Source: Betaproteobacteria bacterium
GTDB lineage: Bacteria > Pseudomonadota > Gammaproteobacteria > Burkholderiales > Casimicrobiaceae
Reading direction: 5' to 3'
NCBI GenBank assembly: GCA_016192065.1
Contig: JACPUX010000067.1
Location: 62,001-126,000, forward strand
DNA length: 64,000 nt
Both the position numbers and the translations under genes were made by a program. Positions 50,621-59,130 of this stretch are shown piece by piece. Every line of letters begins with the position of its first letter. The stretch's first letter is position 1. The notes below the pieces were generated by a model. That model searched no databases. It was given only the letters and a program-made list of their open reading frames with translations, and was not told the origin of the DNA.

Positions 50621-52606
50621 ATGGAGACGCCCGCACCCTTCGTCATCGACCGGTCCGCCCTGGGGGGGCAGGGCTGGTATTGGATTTTGCCGCGCGTGGC
50701 GATCGCGCTTTTCGTACTAGCGCTGATTGCGCTGCTCTGGCAGATGCACCGGCAGGATCTGGAGGAGCAACGTGCCACCCTGATCAGCGACATCCTTTGG
50801 GTCGAGCAGGACCTGCGCTTCCAGCTCTCGCGCAGCGCCGAGCAGCTCGCCCACCTGGGCCAGGAATTCCTCGGCGGGGATTTGCCCGCCAGGCGCTTCG
50901 AGTTGGCGGTTAAGGCCTTGGTGGCCAATACCCCCGGCCTGGTCGAGGTACTGGTGGTCGATGCCAGTGGCCAGGCGCGCGCCGCCGCGCCGGCGCCCGA
51001 CATTCGTCCATTTGGCGCCACCGAGGGGCGCGGCATCGGGCAGACCGATGCTTTTCGCCTAGCGCGCAATGCCGGCCGGTCAATGTACGGACCCCCCTAT
51101 GTCGCGGCCGAAGGCAAGCATCACTTCGACATCTACGTGCCGCTCTATCTGGATGGGCAGTTCGCTGGTGCCGTGATCGGCATCTACGCCCTGCCGACCC
51201 TGATCGCCCAGCAAGTGCCTTGGTGGTTTGCCGAGCGCTACCGGGTGGTGGTGGTCGACGACAGCGGCAACGTGCTGGCCTCTAAGTCCAACGTGGAGGC
51301 CGGAACCGAAGGCATGCGCTACCAGGTACCGTTCGAGCCGCCGGGCCAGGGGCTGCTGCTCCAGGCGATCGCCTACCGCAGCACCACCGGCCTATGGCGC
51401 AATACCCTGGCCCTGACCATCGTCGGCCTGGCGCTCGCGGTACTGGTCTCGCTCTGGCTGCAACGCCGCCAGATGCTGCGTCGGCTCGCCGCGGAAAGCG
51501 CGCTCTCCAATGAGCACGCCTTCCGCAAGGCCATGGAAGATTCGCTCCTCACCGGCATGCGCGCGCGGGACCTCGAAGGGCGCGTCGTTTATGTCAACCC
51601 CGCGTTTTGCCGCATGGTGGGCTGGTCGTCCGAGGAGCTGATCGGCTTGAAGCCGCCCATGCCCTACTGGGCGCCCGAAGAGTACGAAGCCACCCTGGCG
51701 GTGCACCAGCAGGTGCTGGCCGGCAAGGCGCCCGCGCAAGGTGTGGAGGTGCGCTTGCAACGCCGCAATGGAGAGCGCTTCGACGCCCTGATCTACGAAG
51801 CGCCGCTGATCGATGCCGATGGGCGCCACACCGGCTGGATGGGTTCGGTGCTCGATATCACCGAAAGGAAGCGCGCCGAGGAACTCGCCCGCCAGCAGCA
51901 AGAGAAGCTGCAATTCACTTCGCGGCTGGTGACCATGGGCGAGATGGCATCCACTCTGGCGCACGAACTCAATCAGCCACTGTCCGCCATCGCCAGTTAC
52001 ACCACCGGTTGCCTCAATCTGCTGGAGCAAGGCGAAATCAACCCGCCCGCATTGCGCGAGGCTTTGCAGAAATCGGCGCACCAGGCGCAACGTGCCGGAC
52101 GGATCATTCGCAGGGTTCATGAGTTCGTGAAGAAGCGCGAATCGCGGCTGGCGGCTTGCGCCATCAACGATGTGATCGAAGACGCGCAAGGTCTGATCGA
52201 AGCTGATGCACGAAAACGCGGGGTCAGGGTCACCCTGGTGTTGGGCGAGTACTTGCCTGAACTTCTGGTCGATCGGGTCATGATCGAGCAAGTGCTGCTC
52301 AATTTGATGCGCAACGGCATGGATGCCATGGCGCAAACTTCCCCGACTGAACGCGAACTGATCGTCAGTAGCGATCTCGAAGGCGAAGGCGTTCGAGTGA
52401 GTGTCGCTGATCATGGGCCGGGGATTGCCCCCGAAGTGGCGGCCCACCTCTATGAACCCTTTTTCACTACCAAGAGCGAAGGCATGGGCATGGGTCTCAA
52501 CATCTGCCGCTCCATCGTCGAATTTCACCAGGGCCGGCTGTGGCACGAGCCGCGCGAAGCGGGCGGAACGGTTTTCCACCTCACGCTGGGAGCGGGTACC
52601 CAATGA
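50621..52606 (+). CDS. dctS: Membrane sensor histidine kinase, DctS-like
   Basis: 661 residues. Two membrane segments (about 27-45 and 265-285) flank a periplasmic sensor domain; then PAS (KAMEDSLLTGMRARDLEGRVVYVNPAFCRMVGWSSEELIG), HisKA with H448 in LAHELNQPLSAIASYTTG, and an ATPase domain (DHGPGIAPEVAAHLYEPFFTTKSEGMGMGLNICRSIVE). The layout matches DctS of Rhodobacter capsulatus, which senses C4-dicarboxylates. Position divergent to dctPQM supports that. The next gene overlaps its stop by 4 bases. Confidence 0.92.
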   Translation: METPAPFVIDRSALGGQGWYWILPRVAIALFVLALIALLWQMHRQDLEEQRATLISDILWVEQDLRFQLSRSAEQLAHLGQEFLGGDLPARRFELAVKALVANTPGLVEVLVVDASGQARAAAPAPDIRPFGATEGRGIGQTDAFRLARNAGRSMYGPPYVAAEGKHHFDIYVPLYLDGQFAGAVIGIYALPTLIAQQVPWWFAERYRVVVVDDSGNVLASKSNVEAGTEGMRYQVPFEPPGQGLLLQAIAYRSTTGLWRNTLALTIVGLALAVLVSLWLQRRQMLRRLAAESALSNEHAFRKAMEDSLLTGMRARDLEGRVVYVNPAFCRMVGWSSEELIGLKPPMPYWAPEEYEATLAVHQQVLAGKAPAQGVEVRLQRRNGERFDALIYEAPLIDADGRHTGWMGSVLDITERKRAEELARQQQEKLQFTSRLVTMGEMASTLAHELNQPLSAIASYTTGCLNLLEQGEINPPALREALQKSAHQAQRAGRIIRRVHEFVKKRESRLAACAINDVIEDAQGLIEADARKRGVRVTLVLGEYLPELLVDRVMIEQVLLNLMRNGMDAMAQTSPTERELIVSSDLEGEGVRVSVADHGPGIAPEVAAHLYEPFFTTKSEGMGMGLNICRSIVEFHQGRLWHEPREAGGTVFHLTLGAGTQ

Positions 52607-53235
52607 ACCCGGGGTTCGCCTACATCGTCGACGACGACGAAGCCATACGCGACGCCTTGGCCTGGCTCTTCAAGTCTCGTGGCGTGGCCAGCCGTAACTG
52701 GGCCTCGGGCGAGGCTTTTCTCGCCGATTATTCGCCGGCGCTGCGCGGCTGCCTGGTGCTCGACGTGCGCATGGAAGGCATGAGCGGCACCGAACTGTTC
52801 GAAGAGCTGCTGGCGCGCAATTGTCCTTTGCCGGTGATTTTTTTGACTGGCCACGGCGACATTCCCCTGGCGGTGGAGGCGCTCAAACGCGGCGCCTTCG
52901 ATTTCGTGGAAAAACCCTTCAATGACAACGAACTGGTGGATCGCGTGCTGACCGCCATTCAAGCCGACGCGACACGCGAGGCCCAGCGGGAGGGGGCTGC
53001 CGAACTGGCCGCGCGGGCCGCGCAGCTTACCAGCCGCGAGCGCGAGGTGATGGATCTCATCGTCGCCGGGCTATACAACAAGGTCATCGCCGATCGCTTA
53101 GGTATCGCGGTGCGCACGGTCGAGGTCCACCGCGCCAGGGTGTTCGACAAAATGGGAGTGCGCTCGGCGGTCGAATTGGTTCAGCTCCTTGGGGCGGGCG
53201 AGGCCATGCGAGGGCGATCAAAAGAAGGGTCCTGA
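52603..53235 (+). CDS. dctR: Response regulator, FixJ/DctR-like
   Basis: 210 residues: receiver domain with acidic cluster DDD at 10-12 and phosphoacceptor D54, FLTGHGDIPLAVEALKRGAFDFVEKPF, then a LuxR-type helix-turn-helix (LTSREREVMDLIVAGLYNKVIADRLGIAVRTVEVHRARVFDKMGV). This is a FixJ-type regulator, not an NtrC-type one, so the dct operon should use sigma-70 rather than sigma-54. Translationally coupled to the kinase. Confidence 0.93.
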   Translation: MNPGFAYIVDDDEAIRDALAWLFKSRGVASRNWASGEAFLADYSPALRGCLVLDVRMEGMSGTELFEELLARNCPLPVIFLTGHGDIPLAVEALKRGAFDFVEKPFNDNELVDRVLTAIQADATREAQREGAAELAARAAQLTSREREVMDLIVAGLYNKVIADRLGIAVRTVEVHRARVFDKMGVRSAVELVQLLGAGEAMRGRSKEGS

Positions 53236-53295
53236 ACGCCCTGGCCGTGTAAACTTCCGGCTTCAATATCGACCTACTCAGGGGAGTCGGTTTTC

Positions 53296-56200
53296 ATGAC
53301 AGGTCTTCTGCGCGGGTTCTTCTCGCGGCCCAGCGGCGCGCTCGACGAACAGGAATTCCAGCGCCGCAAATGGGAGGACTTCCGCAGTCCGACTGCTGCC
53401 ATGGGTGTGGCCTGCGCGATCATGGTGTTTTCGCTGTGGGTCTGGGATTGGGCCATCGATGCAGTGCATGCGCCGGATACCCTGGGTCTGCGCATTCTCT
53501 TGGCGGTATCGATTCTTGCCTATCCCTTAGTTCTTCTGATCGGTTGGCGGCAAATCCTCGCGACGGCTTTTTACGCCATGCTGCTTTGGCTCCAGGTGCT
53601 CTTTTTGTGGGTGCTGGGGACACTCGAAGGCGGCGCGGTGCACGGCATCGCCGGGTTTCTTTTTTGGTTCATCGTTCCGCCGCTGCTCACCTTCATCCTG
53701 CCCTTGTCGCACAACATCCTAGGCAACCTGGCGGTGATGTTGTTTCCCAATATCGCCGTGGCGGTCCTGGGCATACTTCCGGAAATGGATCTCTGGCGCT
53801 ATAACGCGCTGGTGATCCCGGCAGGTTTGGTGACCATTGCCGGGCACTTCATGCTCGACTCGCTCTTGCGTCGCGTCTACGAGTACCGGGCGCAGGCCGA
53901 ATGGCGCGCTCAGGCAATCGATGCTCTCGCCGAGGGGGTGGTCGTGTTGCAGGCTGGCGCGGTGCGCTATGCCAACACGGCGGCGGCCCAGATCATAGGC
54001 ACCGAACCCGGGTGCCTGATCGATCGCCAACTCCGGGATCTCGTCGCACTGCCAGAAAACGCCGAAACCGGAGGAGTGATACGACTGAGTACCTGTGACG
54101 GGCGAGCCGTCTGGGTGAACACCAGCATCAGCCAAACCCAATGGCGCGGCGCGCCCGCCCAGCTCGTGGCGGTGACCGATGTCAGCCAACAGCAACTCGC
54201 CGAAGAGGCGCTGAGGCGCTCGGAGCAACGTTATCGCGACGTCGTCGACAACGTCAGCGAAGGCATCATGGTGGTACAGGATGAACGCTTTGTCTTTGCC
54301 AACGCCTCGGTCACCCGTCTTACCGGCTATGACCTCGCCGAGATCACCGGAAAGCGCTTCTTGGATTTCGTCGCGCCGGATCATCGCGAGATCGTGTACG
54401 AGCGCTTTCAGCGCCGTTTGCGCGGCGAGCCGCTGGCTGCGCGCTTCGAGTTCAAGGTATTGCGCCGGGACGGCAGGTCTATCTGGGCCAGGCTTTCCGG
54501 AGTAGCGATCGCCTGGGACGAACGCCCCGCCGTGCTGTATTTCTTCTCCGACGTGGATGAGCAGCATCAAGCCCAAGAGGCGTTGCGCCTATCTGAGCAG
54601 CGCTACCGCCAAGTAGTAGACAACGTCACCGAAGGTATTCTCGTCGTGCAAGACGGACGCTTCGTCTTCGTCAACGAGGCGATGCAGCGAATCACCGGAT
54701 ATGCGGTCGAGCAGATACTGGGCCGGTCCAATCTCGATTTTGTCGTGCCCGAGCAGCGGGAAATGGTGAAAGAGCGCTACGAGCGACGAATCAGGGGCGA
54801 GCCCCTGAGCTCGCGCTTCGACTTTCAGATCATCCTGGCCGATGGCGGCCGCATGTGGGCGCGTCTGTCCGGGGTCGTGATCGAATGGAGCGGCCGTCCC
54901 GCGATGCTCTACTTTTTTTCGGACATCGATGCCCAGCATCGCGCCGAAGAGGCACTGCAGCAGTCCGAGGAACGCTATCGCGAGGTTATCGATAACGTCA
55001 GCGAAGGGATTACGGTCGTACAGAACCAGCGTTTCGTGTTTTGTAATCCGAGCATGGCACGGCTCACGGGCTACACGCTCGAAGCGATTTATGCCATGGA
55101 TTCCATCTATGCTCTGGCCGACGAAAGCGCCTGGCCCACGCTCAAGGAACGCGCCGAGCTGCGGTCGCGGGGCGAGCCGGTCGAGATGCGCTATGAATTT
55201 CAATTGCGATGCAAAGACGGAACCACGAAATGGGTGGAACTCTCGGTGGTGACCATCGAATGGCAGGGGGCGCCCGCAACCCTTTCCTTCGTCATCGACA
55301 CCACCCATCGGCACGAAATGGAGCAAGCGCTACGATTGTCTCAGCAGCGTTATCGAAATGTCATCGATAACATGGGCGAAGGCCTGATGGTCGTGCAGGA
55401 TGGACGCATCGCCTTATGCAATCCCAGCGCCGCAGCGCTGTCGGGCTACCAGCAGGAAGAACTCTATCGATGGGAAAACGTCGATCGTCTCGCGCATCCG
55501 GACGATAGGGCCGAGCTAGCGGAAAGAAATCGCCGCCGCATGGCCGGCGAAGCCGTCGCGGACCGCTATGAGTTTCGCTTGCTGCGCGGTGACGGATCAG
55601 TGCGTTTCATGGAAATGTCAGTCGTGCTGATCGATTGGGATGGCCGCCCGGCGACCCTTGGTTTCATGTTCGATAGCACCGAGCGCCATGAAATTCAGGA
55701 AGCGCTACGCCGCTCCGAGGCGAACTACCGGCACGTAATCGAGAACTCACCGGTTGGCATTGCCATCGTGCGCAGCAATCGACTGCTTCTTGCCAATCGC
55801 GCGTTGTGTTCCATCCTCGGGCAGTCCGAACAATGGGTGCTGGAGCGCGGCAGTTTCCTCGATCAAGTGCACGAGGACGACTATCCCCGCATGGCGGAGT
55901 ATTCGAAGAACTTGCCGCGGGCCCTTGGGGAGACCGCGGCAAACACCACCTTTCGCTTGCGCCTTGCTCCGAACCGCGTGATCTGGGTGGAGGGAAGCAC
56001 GGTGCAGGTGGAGTGGCAAGGCCGGCCGGCGACGCTCTCGTTTTTGCAGGACGTCACCGCGCGCGTTCGCTTGGAGGAAAGCCTCAAGCAGACCCTGGCC
56101 GAGCGCGAGACCATTTTGGAGCGATCCATCGTCGGTATTGCGCTGCTCGATCCGCAGGGTCGTCTGCGCTGGGCCAACCAGGCGATGAGCCAAATCTTCG

Positions 56201-57555
56201 GCAACAGTCTGCGCACCGCGGCCGGCACTTCGCTCGAAGCTTTTTACCCTTCGCGAGATGTTTATCTCGAGACGGGCGCTGCGGTCTCATCGGCAGTCAA
56301 ACGCGGCGAACCTTTCGAGACCGAACTGAAAATGCGCCGTGAGAATGGTGCCTTGTTTTGGGCGCATCTGTCAGGCAAGGCCGTCAACGTCAGCGATCTG
56401 TCTCAGGGCACGGTCTGGGCAGTCATGGATATTGACCAAAGGAAACGCCTGGAAGAGGAGTTGCAGCGCACCTCCTCGGAGCGCGAAGTCATCCTGCAAA
56501 GCACCTTGGTGGGCATCATTTATTCGCGCGACCGCCACCATGTCTGGGTCAATCGAGCCTTCGCCGATATGGTGGGCTACACCCCCGAGGACCTGATCGG
56601 GCAGTCCTCTCGGCTGCATTTCAAGAGCGAAGAAAGCTACCGCGAGTTTGGCGAGCGCGGCTATGCCACCATGGCCACGGGCGCGCCCTGGAGCACCGAG
56701 TGGGAGCTGCTGCGGCGCGATGGCAGCACGCTGTGGACGCAAATCCTGGGCCGCAGTCTGGACCCGGCGCAACCGCAGGCAGGATCGATCTGGACTCTGG
56801 TGGACATCACCGCGCGCAAGAAGGCTGAAGCGGAAGTGCGCGCTGCCTTGGAGAAACAGCAGGAGCTCAACGAGCTGAAATCGCGCTTCGTCTCGATGAC
56901 TTCACATGAATTTCGCACGCCGCTGGCCACCATTCTTTCCTCGGCGGAATTGATGAAGTACTACGGCGACCGGCTGCCGGATTCCGAGCGCGGCGATCTT
57001 TTGCTCAATATCGAGAAGGCGGTCGGCCGCATGACCGGGATGCTCAACGACGTGCTGCTGCTCGGGCGTGCGGACGCCGGGCGCCTGGATTTCAAACCTG
57101 CCGCGTTGGATGTCGTGGCCTATTGTCGCACCCTCGTGGACGAGGCCGTACGCGCCGAAACCGCCGAAGGGCGGCGTGGCGATCGCGTTCGCTTGGCGAT
57201 GCCGGAGGCGCCATTGTGGGCGGCTCTGGACGAAAAACTGATGCGTCACGTCTTGGGGAACCTCCTCGCCAACGCCCACAAGTACGCGCCGGAGGCTACG
57301 CCGATCGAATTCCGGCTCGAAGCCGGCGAGCATGAACTGCGCTTTAGCGTGCGCGACCAAGGAATCGGCATTCCACCCGAGGACCTGCCGCACCTCTTCG
57401 AGAGCTTCCATCGCGCCCGCAATGTGGGCAACATTCAGGGTACGGGGCTCGGCCTGGCGATCGTCAAGAAGGCGATCGATCGCCACGGCGGGCGTGTGGA
57501 GGTGCAGAGCGAGCTGGGTGTGGGCACCACCTTTACCATCAGCATACCGCGATAA
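53296..57555 (+). CDS. Membrane histidine kinase with eight tandem PAS domains
   Basis: 1419 residues. About six membrane segments (residues ~30-195) form an N-terminal integral sensor. Eight PAS domains follow, beginning near 205, 311, 435, 559, 683, 808, 935 and 1062. HisKA comes next with H1204 in SMTSHEFRTPLATILS, then the ATPase domain (N box NLLANAHKYAP, G boxes DQGIGIP and GTGLGLAIVKKAI). PAS2-PAS5 are close copies (each starts RYRxVxDNxxEG). There is no attached receiver. It is followed 5 bases later by a receiver-only gene, its likely partner. The ligand is unknown; the PAS series shows no heme or flavin motif that I can recognise. Confidence 0.92.
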   Translation: MTGLLRGFFSRPSGALDEQEFQRRKWEDFRSPTAAMGVACAIMVFSLWVWDWAIDAVHAPDTLGLRILLAVSILAYPLVLLIGWRQILATAFYAMLLWLQVLFLWVLGTLEGGAVHGIAGFLFWFIVPPLLTFILPLSHNILGNLAVMLFPNIAVAVLGILPEMDLWRYNALVIPAGLVTIAGHFMLDSLLRRVYEYRAQAEWRAQAIDALAEGVVVLQAGAVRYANTAAAQIIGTEPGCLIDRQLRDLVALPENAETGGVIRLSTCDGRAVWVNTSISQTQWRGAPAQLVAVTDVSQQQLAEEALRRSEQRYRDVVDNVSEGIMVVQDERFVFANASVTRLTGYDLAEITGKRFLDFVAPDHREIVYERFQRRLRGEPLAARFEFKVLRRDGRSIWARLSGVAIAWDERPAVLYFFSDVDEQHQAQEALRLSEQRYRQVVDNVTEGILVVQDGRFVFVNEAMQRITGYAVEQILGRSNLDFVVPEQREMVKERYERRIRGEPLSSRFDFQIILADGGRMWARLSGVVIEWSGRPAMLYFFSDIDAQHRAEEALQQSEERYREVIDNVSEGITVVQNQRFVFCNPSMARLTGYTLEAIYAMDSIYALADESAWPTLKERAELRSRGEPVEMRYEFQLRCKDGTTKWVELSVVTIEWQGAPATLSFVIDTTHRHEMEQALRLSQQRYRNVIDNMGEGLMVVQDGRIALCNPSAAALSGYQQEELYRWENVDRLAHPDDRAELAERNRRRMAGEAVADRYEFRLLRGDGSVRFMEMSVVLIDWDGRPATLGFMFDSTERHEIQEALRRSEANYRHVIENSPVGIAIVRSNRLLLANRALCSILGQSEQWVLERGSFLDQVHEDDYPRMAEYSKNLPRALGETAANTTFRLRLAPNRVIWVEGSTVQVEWQGRPATLSFLQDVTARVRLEESLKQTLAERETILERSIVGIALLDPQGRLRWANQAMSQIFGNSLRTAAGTSLEAFYPSRDVYLETGAAVSSAVKRGEPFETELKMRRENGALFWAHLSGKAVNVSDLSQGTVWAVMDIDQRKRLEEELQRTSSEREVILQSTLVGIIYSRDRHHVWVNRAFADMVGYTPEDLIGQSSRLHFKSEESYREFGERGYATMATGAPWSTEWELLRRDGSTLWTQILGRSLDPAQPQAGSIWTLVDITARKKAEAEVRAALEKQQELNELKSRFVSMTSHEFRTPLATILSSAELMKYYGDRLPDSERGDLLLNIEKAVGRMTGMLNDVLLLGRADAGRLDFKPAALDVVAYCRTLVDEAVRAETAEGRRGDRVRLAMPEAPLWAALDEKLMRHVLGNLLANAHKYAPEATPIEFRLEAGEHELRFSVRDQGIGIPPEDLPHLFESFHRARNVGNIQGTGLGLAIVKKAIDRHGGRVEVQSELGVGTTFTISIPR
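54228..55721 (+). repeat. Four tandem PAS-encoding repeats, period about 373 bases
   Basis: Units start near 54228, 54600, 54972 and 55346. Each opens with a variant of CGYTATCG..GT.RT.GA.AA, encoding RYRxVxDN, and ends with QEALRxSEQ-type linker codons. The protein copies are far closer to each other than to PAS1 and PAS6-8, which implies recent internal duplication. Confidence 0.8.
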
Positions 57556-57560
57556 CGGTC

Positions 57561-57947
57561 ATGGCCAAGATTCTGGTAGTTGAAGACGAAAACGACATTC
57601 GCAACAACCTGCGCCGCTTCCTGCAATTGGAGGGGCACGAGGTGATCGAGGCCGAGAACGGTCGGCGCGGTGTGGAACAGGCGCTGGCGCAGTTACCCGA
57701 ACTCATCATCTGCGACCTGATGATGCCGGAGCTCGATGGCTTCGCGGTGCTGCGGGAAGTGCGGGGCAATCCGCTCACCCGGCATATCGCGTTTTGCTTT
57801 CTGACCGCCAGCGCTGAGAAGGACACCCGCTACGAAGGCTTGGCGCAGGGGGCCGACGAATACATGACCAAGCCTTTCAATCTCGCCGAACTGCGCGAAT
57901 TGATCACGCGCATGTTGATGAGGCGCCGCGGCGCCGTTGCGGGATAG
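57561..57947 (+). CDS. Receiver-only response regulator (CheY-like)
   Basis: 128 residues, a single receiver domain: acidic pair E8-D9, phosphoacceptor D52 in IICDLMMPELDG, Thr in FLTASAEKD and Lys in MTKPFNLAEL. No output domain. It probably receives phosphate from the eight-PAS kinase (5-base gap) and passes it on or binds a protein target. Confidence 0.94.
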   Translation: MAKILVVEDENDIRNNLRRFLQLEGHEVIEAENGRRGVEQALAQLPELIICDLMMPELDGFAVLREVRGNPLTRHIAFCFLTASAEKDTRYEGLAQGADEYMTKPFNLAELRELITRMLMRRRGAVAG

Positions 57948-58039
57948 AGCTGCCGGAGCGTCCCTGAAAACGCCGAGGCCCCGACCCAACGGACGCTGAG
58001 GTCGCCCGAGGACCGGGGTTTGCTGCTAGGAGCCGAGCT

Positions 58040-58438
58040 TTATTTCTTGGCGATCAACGTGCTGCCGCGGTTGGCGTCCTGCTGGCGGGCGAAGACCAGG
58101 CGGTCTACTTCATGGTCACCGTCACGCGCGATGCTGGTCTCGGTGGGGCCGCTATAGCCTTGGTGGGTGAGCATGTGCTCGAAGGATTCCAGCACTGGGT
58201 CGCTGGTCGCGCTTTGCGTTACCAGGGTGAGCGATTCGCCGCGCAGGCCGGCGTAGATATAAGCCGCCGCCGGGTCGATCTCACCACGCGTGACGGTCAC
58301 GGCGGTCGGTCCGGCATAGGCCTCATGCGTCAGCATCGCCTTGAAGCTGGTATCCACTTGGGCCCAGTAGGCATCGGCGGCAAAGGTGGTTTGGGACAAG
58401 GCGGCAATCAGGGCGGCGACGGCGAAACGAGTTTTCAT
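58040..58438 (-). CDS. Small secreted protein with an internal repeat, unknown
   Basis: 132 residues with a Sec signal peptide (FAVAALIAALSQTTFAADA). The mature part has two copies of one motif: FKAMLTHEAYAGPTAVTVTR and FEHMLTHQGYSGPTETSIAR, separated by about 55 residues, both spelling MLTHxxYxGPT. No cysteine is present. Probably periplasmic. It lies between signalling genes on the opposite strand and may be controlled by the dyad at 58503. No family recognised. Confidence 0.75.
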   Translation of the reverse strand: MKTRFAVAALIAALSQTTFAADAYWAQVDTSFKAMLTHEAYAGPTAVTVTRGEIDPAAAYIYAGLRGESLTLVTQSATSDPVLESFEHMLTHQGYSGPTETSIARDGDHEVDRLVFARQQDANRGSTLIAKK

Positions 58439-58502
58439 GGCAGAACTCCTTCACTTGGATTTCGAATCCCGAATCATCCGGGCTTGGTACCCTTGTAGCG
58501 AA

Positions 58503-58521
58503 TTGTGTGCCAGGGACACAA
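58503..58521. promoter_or_regulatory. Operator-like dyad upstream of the repeat protein gene
   Basis: TTGTGT-N7-ACACAA, perfect 6-base arms, 65 bases upstream of the 58438 start. A second short dyad CAATA-N3-TATTG follows at about 58533. The protein that binds is unknown. Confidence 0.45.
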
Positions 58522-58583
58522 ATGTAAGCATAAACAATAGCTTATTGGAGTTTCTCGAATTCTGCCGGAGACCCGGAGTGTGG

Positions 58584-58611
58584 TTGATTGCCGACAGTGG
58601 TCGCCTAGAAT
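58584..58611 (+). promoter_or_regulatory. Rightward promoter
   Basis: TTGATT, a 16-base spacer, then TAGAAT, followed by GAAAAAAC. It would start a transcript near 58618 that covers the candidate structured RNA. Confidence 0.55.
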
Positions 58612-58621
58612 AGAAAAAACG

Positions 58622-58637
58622 CATATTGATCAATATG
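58622..58637. promoter_or_regulatory. Perfect 16-base palindrome at the transcript start
   Basis: CATATTGATCAATATG, fully self-complementary and AT-rich in a GC-rich region. It overlaps the expected start of the rightward transcript, so it could be a repressor site. The core TTGATCAA lacks the 4-base spacing of an FNR box. Confidence 0.55.
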
Positions 58638-58649
58638 TTGCGGTGTTGG

Positions 58650-58785
58650 TGATCGCCAACGAAACTGCCCCGGGGCCAGGAGGACGCAAAGCCGGGTTCC
58701 GAGGGACCGGCCGCGCGCCGCTTCGCGCGCTGCTTGACCTAGACCTTTCGGCCCGGTGACGGGCCAGGCAGATTTGAATCGGGGG
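58650..58785 (+). ncRNA. Candidate structured RNA, GEMM (c-di-GMP-I riboswitch)-like
   Basis: Contains GGACGCAAAGCC at 58682-58693, a hallmark of the c-di-GMP-I riboswitch, preceded by GAAAC and a GC-rich helix (CTGCCCCGGGGCCAG). Directly after it comes GCCGGGTTCCGAGG, which resembles the conserved 3' part of the same motif, as if the second helix had been lost. Further hairpins follow (GCGCGC around TTCG; GGCCCG around GTGAC). The match is partial, and no gene follows in the same direction. Confidence 0.35.
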
Positions 58786-58786
58786 G

Positions 58787-58826
58787 AAAAAAAAGCGCCC
58801 GTGCCCGCCGAAGCGGACGCGGGCGC
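58787..58826 (-). terminator. Strong leftward terminator
   Basis: A 14-position stem (13 paired) between GCGCCCGTGCCCGC and GCGGACGCGGGCGC around a CGAA loop (58795-58826). Read leftward it is followed by eight T residues. It would end a transcript coming from the kinase at 59131, about 300 bases past its stop codon, or end a leftward small RNA. Confidence 0.8.
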
Positions 58827-58950
58827 TAACTACGGTCAGCGTATGCCACCGTAGCGGAGGAATTTTGGAGGCAGAGAGCGCGACGGTCGGAGGCCATCGG
58901 AAGATCTGTGCCAAAGGCAACAATGCGTTAAGAACCAAACTGGCGAAGAG

Positions 58951-58970
58951 CCCGAGATCCTGATCTCGGG
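58951..58970. other. Perfect 9-bp hairpin
   Basis: CCCGAGATC-CT-GATCTCGGG. The sequence AGATCTGTG occurs on both sides of it (about 58902 and 58972) as a direct repeat. No T-tract, so not a terminator; it lies in the putative 3' leader of the leftward transcript. Confidence 0.5.
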
Positions 58971-59130
58971 CAGATCTGTGGGCAAATTCCGACACCAATT
59001 CGGAGGTCGAGAATTACTGCTTTCAGGTCATAGAGTTAGCGTGTTGGCGTTGACCAACAGACGGTGCTTCCAGTTTTTCGGGGGGGGCGCCAAGGAAGTC
59101 AGGGTTCGTGAATTCGGCGAACGCTGGAGT

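Larger units (their letters stand above)
58439..59130. other. Structured intergenic region in the signalling island
   Basis: 692 bases without a convincing protein gene. It contains two dyads, a good rightward promoter, a candidate structured RNA, a strong leftward terminator and a 9-bp hairpin, each listed separately. The rightward transcript has no protein-coding gene ahead of it, since the next gene faces left. Confidence 0.75.

Noticed and set aside
58622-58637. FNR/ANR box
   Set aside because: The core is TTGATCAA with no spacer; FNR sites need TTGAT-N4-ATCAA.
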